A stretch of 5,293 nt of DNA from Klebsiella pneumoniae (GTDB taxonomy: Bacteria > Bacteroidota > Bacteroidia > Flavobacteriales > Flavobacteriaceae). Position 1 is the stretch's first letter, and every line of letters starts with the position of its first letter. The stretch covers positions 1 to 5,293 of the forward strand of contig CALPPA020000151.1 in NCBI GenBank assembly GCA_943325355.2. Reading direction: 5' to 3'. Positions 1 to 3,937 of the stretch are shown here, piece by piece. A program made the translations under genes and the position numbers. The notes under the pieces were generated by a model. The model was given only the letters and a program-made list of their open reading frames with translations, made no database searches and was not told the origin of the DNA.

Positions 1-1
1 C

Positions 2-181
2 GGAAAAATGAAAATCGAATGGGGTTCACAAATCCGAAATTACGTAATGCAACCCTATAAATTAGTCAAAGACGTTCGCACAGGTTATGAAACCAGTAAT
101 GTTGATGGCGTGATGAATGGCGAAATTGATGAGTTTTTGAAAGCGTTCTTGATGATGATGGGACAAAAGGAAGAGGAATAA
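2..181 (+). CDS. prfB: Peptide chain release factor 2, C-terminal end (partial)
   Basis: This is the last 59 codons of release factor 2, the class I factor that recognises UGA and UAA stop codons and triggers peptide release in the ribosomal A site. The visible part begins with [12 protein letters not shown] and continues through the [15 protein letters not shown] segment to [11 protein letters not shown], which is the very conserved C-terminal stretch of RF2. It ends in an acidic EEE tail and a TAA stop. The GGQ motif, the SPF anticodon-like motif and any programmed frameshift site lie upstream of the window and cannot be judged. The gene converges on the arsenic-type operon, with a shared hairpin about 46 bases after its stop. 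RF1 is the only close alternative; the [11 protein letters not shown] and YKLVKD wording is that of RF2. Confidence 0.95.
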   Translation, partial: GKMKIEWGSQIRNYVMQPYKLVKDVRTGYETSNVDGVMNGEIDEFLKAFLMMMGQKEEE

Positions 182-185
182 ATTT

Positions 186-209
186 CAGATTGCAGGTGGC
201 AGATTGCAG
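186..209. repeat. Short direct repeat CAGATTGCAG x2
   Basis: The 10-base word CAGATTGCAG occurs at 186-195 and again at 200-209, separated by GTGG, giving a 14-base period just after the prfB stop codon. It looks like ordinary simple-sequence drift in a spacer between convergent genes. No function is implied. Confidence 0.5.
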
Positions 210-227
210 CGTTGGATTAAATAAATT

Positions 228-260
228 AAACCCGACAGGTTTCAAAAACCTCTCGGGTTT
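228..260. terminator. Probable bidirectional intrinsic terminator between prfB and the ars operon
   Basis: AAACCCGA (228-235) pairs with TCGGGTTT (253-260), and AGGT (237-240) pairs with ACCT (248-251). One C-C mismatch interrupts the stem and TTCAAAA forms the loop. The stem is flanked by a T-rich run on the plus side and by AATTTATTTAAT on the minus side, so it can serve both prfB (+) and the arsG end of the minus-strand operon. Gene orientation (convergent stops at 181 and 283) supports this. The U-tracts are imperfect, so efficiency is uncertain. Confidence 0.75.
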
Positions 261-282
261 GTTGTAAAAATTACATATGGAT

Positions 283-996
283 TTACAAGTCAATAATTTT
301 CAAATAAATGTTGATATAATACAATCCCGTAATAATAAAAGTTAATCCTGCCAGGATTCGCATTACTTTCTCCACTTTGGTTATGGTTTTGAAATAGGTT
401 CCTAATTTTTCCATACTGAAAGCGATTATAAAAGCAAAAAAGATAACGGGTAACCCTGTTCCAATTGAAAACAAAACAGGTAAAAACAATCCATCATCGA
501 CCGAAAGTGTCATTGGAATTAGCATTGCAAAAAATAATGCTCCACTATATGGGCAAAATGCCAAGGCAAATAATGCACCTAAAAGAAAAGATCCCAGCAA
601 ACCTTTGGTTTTAAATTTATCAGAAAGTGTGTCGGTTAAATTGCTGCCTTTTATAAAATTAAGTTTGATGACATCCAGCATTATCAGGCCAATAATTATC
701 ATAATTGGTCCAATAAATTTCTCACCGTTTCCTTGAAAAATCTTCGCTATTTGGAATTTACTCGCTCCAAAATAAATTATGGCACCAATTGCAGTATAAG
801 AAAACATTCTACCGAAAGTATAGAGAAATCCACTCAACAAAACTTTCTTTTTATTGTTTATGGTCTTGGCAATAAAAGCCGTAGCGGTGATATTTGTTGC
901 CAAAGGACAAGGTGCAATAGCCGTTAGCAAACCCAATGCAAAAGCTGATAACAAAGGAATTTCCCGGTTTTGAGCTAATTCAGTTAACCACTCCAT
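283..996 (-). CDS. arsG: ArsG-like arsenical efflux permease, CcdA/DsbD transmembrane family
   Basis: This is a 237-residue inner-membrane protein with about six hydrophobic helices (roughly residues 13-40, 52-77, 94-112, 133-155, 165-190 and 210-232). It contains exactly two cysteines, each followed by proline: the APCP motif (Cys30) in helix 1 and the FCPYSG motif (Cys148) in helix 4. That is the paired redox-cysteine layout of the CcdA/DsbD electron-transfer fold, and the length is typical. Placed directly after an ArsF-like gene, with a 2-base gap, in an ArsR-headed operon, it fits the ArsG family proposed to export aminoaromatic arsenicals. The family assignment (CcdA/DsbD-like) is strong. 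The substrate is inferred from context, and a role as a thiol-electron carrier that feeds the exported neighbour is equally compatible with the residues. The start MEWLTEL is favoured by the tight spacing. It is the last gene of the operon. Confidence 0.82.
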   Translation of the reverse strand: MEWLTELAQNREIPLLSAFALGLLTAIAPCPLATNITATAFIAKTINNKKKVLLSGFLYTFGRMFSYTAIGAIIYFGASKFQIAKIFQGNGEKFIGPIMIIIGLIMLDVIKLNFIKGSNLTDTLSDKFKTKGLLGSFLLGALFALAFCPYSGALFFAMLIPMTLSVDDGLFLPVLFSIGTGLPVIFFAFIIAFSMEKLGTYFKTITKVEKVMRILAGLTFIITGLYYINIYLKIIDL

Positions 997-998
997 AA

Positions 999-1403
999 TT
1001 ATTTGAAAGCATCAATTTTTATCTTCAATTCCTTAATAAATTTATCTTTATCACTGGCATTCATAAAAGCCATATCGGTCAAATCTTGTTTCTTTTTGGT
1101 AGTTGGATTGTATAAAAACAAAGAAGACCCGGTAGCTTCAAATTGTGATGCGATTTCTTTATTCTTTTTATCATCAGCATTTACTAATGAAAATGGAATT
1201 GTGGGATAACTTTTCAGCGTTTCTCTTGTTAATTCTTCAATTTTATTACACGTCACACAACGATGCTCCGAGTGGAACTGGATTATTTCGACTTTAGTTT
1301 TGGCACTTGGAACAGATATTTTTTTAGTCTGTGCGTTTCCCAAATTAGAAACGAATAGCAACATAAATGTTGCAAAAACGGATAGTATAATACTTTTTTT
1401 CAT
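999..1403 (-). CDS. arsF: ArsF-like exported thioredoxin-fold protein (nitroaryl-arsenical reductase subunit family)
   Basis: This is a 134-residue protein with a clear signal peptide: a KK start, a hydrophobic stretch from about residue 5 to 19, and a likely cut after Ala24 in GNAQ. The mature part begins with a strand ending in IIQFHSEHRCVTC, so it carries a CVTC redox pair at Cys49 and Cys52 at the start of a helix, as in thioredoxin folds. It is short for a thioredoxin and the later region has no obvious cis-Pro loop (GSSLFLYNP sits about where one would be). It lies 18 bases after the dinB stop and 2 bases before the ArsG-like gene, so translation of the pair is probably coupled. Families next to ArsG are named ArsF, a nitroreductase subunit for nitrophenyl arsenicals. 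Whether this protein reduces nitro groups itself or only shuttles thiol electrons is inference. Confidence 0.78.
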   Translation of the reverse strand: MKKSIILSVFATFMLLFVSNLGNAQTKKISVPSAKTKVEIIQFHSEHRCVTCNKIEELTRETLKSYPTIPFSLVNADDKKNKEIASQFEATGSSLFLYNPTTKKKQDLTDMAFMNASDKDKFIKELKIKIDAFK

Positions 1404-1422
1404 TTAATTTTTTCAATTAAAT
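1402..1422 (-). repeat. Intercistronic inverted repeat between dinB and arsF
   Basis: ATTTAATT (1402-1409) and AATTAAAT (1415-1422) are perfect 8-base inverted arms around a 5-base loop. The structure runs from the dinB stop codon into the first bases of the arsF ATG, so in the mRNA it could cover the arsF start. It is all A/T, therefore weak, and could be chance in AT-rich DNA. Confidence 0.45.
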
Positions 1423-1880
1423 TAATTAGATCCATATTTATTAATGATTGCCATTTGACCTGCGTGATATGTTGTGTGAGATACTATTCTTCCAAAAGCT
1501 TCTGCTTTGGTTTTTGTGCCAAATTCTTTTGTGGTAATTTCGGTTTCCCAGTCGAGATCCGTTTGATTTTCTACTATTGATTTTAAGGCTTCAAAAGAAT
1601 ATTCAACATATGTTTTAAGTTCTTCCAAATTGGTCCATTCGCCTGTATCTCGTTTTTCGATTACAGTTTTTGCAGAAACCTTTATATCAGTCGCCCCAAA
1701 TACATTTTTGGCAAACAGCAATTCTACATCGCCAATATGCCGGATGAGAAAACCAACCGAGTTCTGCGATGGCAATAATTTCTTTTTTAAATCCTCTTCT
1801 GTAATAGAAGCCAATTGATTAGAAAACCTTGTTCGGGCTTCTGCCCAAAGTTCAAGAAAAAGTTGTGTTTTTGTTTTCAT
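1422..1880 (-). CDS. DinB-family (YfiT/DinB-like) putative thiol transferase or metal-dependent hydrolase
   Basis: The 152-residue protein read from MKTKTQ matches the DinB four-helix-bundle superfamily. The metal-site His triad is visible: His48 in the LIRHIGDVE helix, and His135 and His139 in the HTTYHAGQ motif near the C terminus. Characterised relatives transfer low-molecular-weight thiols such as bacillithiol or mycothiol, or act as metal-dependent hydrolases; none of this is proven here. An in-frame ATG ten codons upstream (1910) would add MTAEKSKFTY. I prefer 1880 because homologues as I recall them begin with a short M-K-[ST]-K-x-x-[LF]-F-L segment, and neither start has a convincing Shine-Dalgarno. 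It sits in the operon between the permease and the ArsF-like gene on the same strand, with no promoter seen in the 5' gap, so it is probably co-transcribed. This is an unusual position for the family. Confidence 0.85.
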   Translation of the reverse strand: MKTKTQLFLELWAEARTRFSNQLASITEEDLKKKLLPSQNSVGFLIRHIGDVELLFAKNVFGATDIKVSAKTVIEKRDTGEWTNLEELKTYVEYSFEALKSIVENQTDLDWETEITTKEFGTKTKAEAFGRIVSHTTYHAGQMAIINKYGSN

Positions 1881-1910
1881 ATATGTAAATTTTGATTTTT
1901 CAGCGGTCAT

Positions 1911-1979
1911 ATATGGTATCGCTTTTACTTGTCGGTGTTTGTTTGCAACAAACTCTTTGTTAGTGGCGATTTCATAAGA
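1911..1979 (-). pseudogene. Open, coding-like stretch without a start codon, in frame with dinB
   Basis: Between the permease stop and the dinB ATG the minus strand stays open in the dinB frame for 23 codons after a TAA at 1980-1982. It reads YEIATNKEFVANKHRQV followed by KAIPY, and then runs into MTAEKSKFTY before the preferred dinB start. No ATG, GTG or TTG lies in it. The composition, with a good charge and hydrophobic mix, looks more like protein than spacer. It may be the remnant of the 3' end of a deleted gene joined to dinB, or chance. I do not recognise the source protein. Confidence 0.25.
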
Positions 1980-2946
1980 TTATATTAAATAAGTAACCCG
2001 ATAAAATCATAAAAAAGGCAATCGTTCCAAAGTAAATAGCGATTAATTTCCAGGTCATTACTTTCTTTAAAAGCATCGCTTCCGGCAAGGACAAACCAAT
2101 AACTCCCATCATAAAAGCAATGGCAGTGCCAAGTGGAACTCCTTTGGCAACCAAAACCTGAACTACAGGAATAACACCCGCAGCATTGCTATACATTGGC
2201 ACGCCAATAATTACAGCTAATGGAACAGCAAACCATTGTCTTTTATTGATGTACTGTTCGAAAAACCCTGTTGGTAAAAATCCGTGCATCAAACCTCCAA
2301 TAGCAATACCAATGATGATGTAAGGTGAGACACCTTTTACAATGTTATAAGCTTCTTTTAGAATGGCAGGAAATCGTTGTGAGAGTGATAGTTTTTCTAC
2401 TTCTAATCCCTCCTCAGTTTGCGAATTAGCAATGATGTTTTGTACCCAAGGCGACAGCTGTTTTTCTAATTGTAATTTTCCTAGAATAAAACCTCCAATA
2501 ATTCCCAAAACTATTCCTGTCAGCACATAAATAGCAGTCACTTTAAATCCGAATGCTCCTGCAAAAATGGCAATGGCTACTTCATTAACCAATGGGGCCG
2601 TGATGAGATATGTAAAAGTGATTCCAAGCGGAATTCCGCCTTTTACAAATCCAATAAATAAGGGAACTGACGAACAAGAACAAAATGGCGTAATAACTCC
2701 GAAGGTGGAAGCAAATAAATATTCTAATCCATAGAGTTTTTTTCGGCTCAAAAAATTACGCACTTTTTCGACTGGAAAATAAGAGTTTACAATTCCCATT
2801 ACTGTCGTTATTACAAAAAGTAACAACGCAATTTTCAAGGTATCAAATACGAAGAAATTAAGTGCATCACCTAATTTTGTATGTTGCTCAATTGCAAAAA
2901 TCGAATAAATTAGCCAATCAGCAAAATATTGCAGCCAGTCGAACAT
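1972..2946 (-). CDS. arsP: ArsP-type permease (DUF318/ArsP_1 family), probable organoarsenical exporter
   Basis: This 324-residue integral membrane protein has about eight hydrophobic segments split by a polar cytosolic-type loop near residues 153-200. The hallmark TPFCSCSSVP motif is at residues 86-95 (Cys89, Cys91), followed by GGIPLG and the TAPLVNE segment. The second half repeats the plan with GVPMYSNAAGVIP, then GVPLG, then a segment ending in LPE, so the protein appears to be two related halves in which Cys-Ser-Cys is replaced by Tyr-Ser-Asn. In characterised ArsP proteins this family exports trivalent organoarsenicals such as methylarsenite and reduced roxarsone. The small CPKC protein is 16 bases upstream and ArsR leads the operon, which supports an arsenic role. 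Other YraQ-like permeases of unknown substrate share the fold, so the exact substrate is inference. Length is normal and the start MFDWLQYF is followed directly by an amphipathic segment. Confidence 0.88.
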   Translation of the reverse strand: MFDWLQYFADWLIYSIFAIEQHTKLGDALNFFVFDTLKIALLLFVITTVMGIVNSYFPVEKVRNFLSRKKLYGLEYLFASTFGVITPFCSCSSVPLFIGFVKGGIPLGITFTYLITAPLVNEVAIAIFAGAFGFKVTAIYVLTGIVLGIIGGFILGKLQLEKQLSPWVQNIIANSQTEEGLEVEKLSLSQRFPAILKEAYNIVKGVSPYIIIGIAIGGLMHGFLPTGFFEQYINKRQWFAVPLAVIIGVPMYSNAAGVIPVVQVLVAKGVPLGTAIAFMMGVIGLSLPEAMLLKKVMTWKLIAIYFGTIAFFMILSGYLFNIIL

Positions 2947-2948
2947 AA

Positions 2949-2965
2949 TAATCTAATTTAGATTA
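2949..2965 (-). repeat. Intercistronic inverted repeat between the CPKC gene and arsP
   Basis: TAATCT (2949-2954) and AGATTA (2960-2965) form a perfect 6-base inverted repeat around AATTT. It begins in the stop codon of the upstream gene (2963-2965) and ends two bases before the permease ATG (2946), where a ribosome would bind. It could damp permease translation or mark an mRNA processing point; chance is also possible. Confidence 0.45.
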
Positions 2966-3259
2966 ACAACACCTAGAATCAGAACAACAAGAAGAATTAT
3001 TCTCTTCTGAAACATCATTTGTGTTTTTCAATAATTCTTTTATTTCATCTATTTGGGCAATTCTTCCTTTTACTTTCACCACATTATCAATCATCAAAAC
3101 TGGCGTCGTAAGAACATTGTATTTCATCATTTCCTCGATGTCTTCAATTTTGGTGACATTGGCTTCCATTCCTAATTGTTTTAAGGCTTCTAAAACATTA
3201 TTGTAGGTTGTTTTGCACTTTGGGCAACCCGTTCCTAAAACTTTAATCTGTTTACTCAT
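2963..3259 (-). CDS. Small thioredoxin-fold protein with CPKC site and Cys-rich tail
   Basis: The 98-residue cytosolic protein (no signal peptide) starts with a beta strand, then GTGCPKC with the redox pair at Cys12 and Cys15, and has the cis-proline loop TTPVL at residues 51-55. This is the 'redox-active disulfide protein 2' type of mini-thioredoxin, about 77 residues in the usual form. The extra C-terminal tail ends SSCCSDSRCC (Cys91, 92, 97, 98), a four-cysteine cluster that could bind As(III) or other thiophilic metals, or exchange disulfides with the CPKC site. Genes of this type are often found beside DUF318/ArsP permeases and ArsR regulators, as here. A likely role is handing reducing equivalents or the arsenical itself to the permease. 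It may correspond to the small thiol protein ArsE of arsEFG-type operons, but I cannot confirm that from memory, so no symbol is given. Confidence 0.85.
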   Translation of the reverse strand: MSKQIKVLGTGCPKCKTTYNNVLEALKQLGMEANVTKIEDIEEMMKYNVLTTPVLMIDNVVKVKGRIAQIDEIKELLKNTNDVSEENNSSCCSDSRCC

Positions 3260-3353
3260 AATATGTTATTTTAATTTTGGAAATCGTGAACCTTGCGGTT
3301 ACATTTTTTTTATAATTTAATTCCTATTCCAAAAGGCAAAACGCATTTAATGA
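3260..3353 (-). other. 94-base spacer between arsR and the CPKC gene
   Basis: This is the longest gap inside the operon and has no ORF. It holds the small inverted repeat AACC-TTGC-GGTT (3289-3300), next to a run of seven T on the plus strand (A on the transcribed minus side). No TAnnTTTG-type promoter was found on the minus strand. It may be an mRNA processing or attenuation site separating regulator from effector expression, but nothing proves that. Confidence 0.35.
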
Positions 3354-3659
3354 TTATTTCAATACTTCGTTTAAAAGCATTTTTGCCAAATTCCAATTTT
3401 CTCTATTAATGCAATATTTCACCGTTGGCGGCGTGATATCTCCCTGTATCAAACCCGCATCTTTAAGTTCATTCAAATGTTGGGACAAAGTAGATTTCGC
3501 GATAGGAAGCTCCTCTGCCATATCACCGTGATAGCAACAAGTTTGGGAGTTTAACAATTGTAAAATAGCAATCCTGACAGGGTGTCCCATTGCTTTTGCA
3601 AATCGTGCTGTTTTTTCTTGTTCTTTTGAAAAATAATCCGATTTTGTATCAGTTGCCAT
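3354..3659 (-). CDS. arsR: ArsR/SmtB-family arsenic-responsive repressor
   Basis: The 101-residue protein is a winged helix-turn-helix repressor of normal length for the family. The order is an N-terminal helix with AKAMGHPVRIAILQLL (about residues 21-36), a metal-site segment TCCYHGDMAEEL (40-51), the recognition helix AKSTLSQHLNELKDAGLI (54-71), and a wing containing TPPTVKYCINR (76-86). Cysteines 41, 42 and 83 are the only thiols and are candidates for a three-coordinate As(III) site. The adjacent Cys41-Cys42 pair lies where ArsR proteins carry the sensory CxC-like motif. The gene heads the minus-strand operon and has a perfect 22-bp palindrome 12 bases upstream of its ATG, fitting autorepression. 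Other thiophilic metals (Sb, Cd) or redox stress are possible inducers. The family call is secure; the inducer is inferred from the neighbours. Confidence 0.92.
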   Translation of the reverse strand: MATDTKSDYFSKEQEKTARFAKAMGHPVRIAILQLLNSQTCCYHGDMAEELPIAKSTLSQHLNELKDAGLIQGDITPPTVKYCINRENWNLAKMLLNEVLK

Positions 3660-3671
3660 ATCGATTTTTAG

Positions 3672-3693
3672 TTATTCGTAAATTTACGAATAA
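3672..3693. promoter_or_regulatory. Perfect 22-bp palindrome, probable ArsR operator
   Basis: TTATTCGTAAA is followed directly by its reverse complement TTTACGAATAA, with no spacer and no mismatch. The site lies 12 bases upstream of the arsR start in the divergent region. ArsR/SmtB dimers bind palindromes of this size that overlap the promoter, so this is the best operator candidate in the window. I did not find a second copy. Confidence 0.8.
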
Positions 3694-3708
3694 TTTATGA
3701 AAAGCAAC
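3679..3708 (-). promoter_or_regulatory. Candidate arsR operon promoter overlapping the operator
   Basis: On the minus strand TTG (3708-3706) is followed after 18 bases by TAAATTTA (3686-3679), one base off the Bacteroidota -7 element TAnnTTTG, with spacing in the known range. The -7 box is the centre of the palindrome, so a bound repressor would block sigma contact. The predicted transcript would have a leader of roughly a dozen bases. Confidence 0.5.
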
Positions 3709-3871
3709 TATTTTCGACGCATAAATTTCATATATATAATTTGAAATTATATAAAAAAGAAACTAAAAATCAATATAAAATACTTGTGTCAGAAAACTCT
3801 TCTCTACTATAACGTGGTAGTCAAATTAATTAAGCAATTATCGGTTATTTAGGCAGCTTTCATATTTTTTA
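3709..3871. other. AT-rich divergent intergenic region
   Basis: No gene is seen between the arsR promoter and the phosphorylase promoter. The stretch holds a perfect AT-only palindrome at 3733-3753 (arms TATATAATTT and AAATTATATA around one G) and a small hairpin at 3804-3820 (CTACTA and TGGTAG arms with one T-G pair). The palindrome may be a second regulator site or simply AT-rich structure. The right part also overlaps a start-less open frame on the minus strand. Confidence 0.5.
3733..3753. repeat. AT-only 21-bp palindrome
   Basis: Arms TATATAATTT (3733-3742) and AAATTATATA (3744-3753) are perfect complements around G3743. The site lies about 40 bases upstream of the arsR operator, away from either start codon. 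In such AT-rich DNA a chance origin is plausible. Confidence 0.5.
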
Positions 3872-3905
3872 TTGCTCTCCATTTATATAAATTATGGTAT
3901 GTTTG
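3872..3905 (+). promoter_or_regulatory. Bacteroidota-type promoter for the glucan phosphorylase gene
   Basis: TTG at 3872-3874 is followed after 23 bases by TATGTTTG (3898-3905), an exact match to the TAnnTTTG -7 element of Flavobacteriia; the spacing is at the long end of the known range. Transcription would begin near 3912, about 26 bases before the ATG at 3938. The AT-rich leader has no strong Shine-Dalgarno, as is usual in this phylum. Confidence 0.6.
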
Positions 3906-3937
3906 CTTTATAGATAATTCAAAAATAATAATTACAA

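Noticed and set aside
182..282. Possible attachment site or island border near the prfB end
   Set aside because: prfB is not a usual integration target, no integrase or tRNA gene is present, and the only repeats are the terminator stem and a 10-base direct repeat.
66..293. 75-codon frame on the minus strand
   Set aside because: It runs antisense through the conserved prfB end and the terminator hairpin, and its translation is low-complexity and matches no known pattern.
733..927. 64-codon frame on the plus strand
   Set aside because: Antisense to the ArsG-like gene, whose membrane helices and Cys-Pro motifs clearly mark the coding strand.
1003..1209. 68-codon frame on the plus strand
   Set aside because: Antisense to the arsF-like gene; its apparent hydrophobic stretches are a by-product of the lysine- and glutamate-rich reading on the real strand.
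1630..1818. 62-codon frame on the plus strand
   Set aside because: Antisense to dinB, which has the intact His-triad motif on the opposite strand.
3021..3206. 61-codon frame on the plus strand
   Set aside because: Antisense to the CPKC thioredoxin-like gene.
3804..3820. Small hairpin as a possible terminator
   Set aside because: It has only six pairs including one T-G, is not followed by a T run, and no gene ends upstream of it on either strand.
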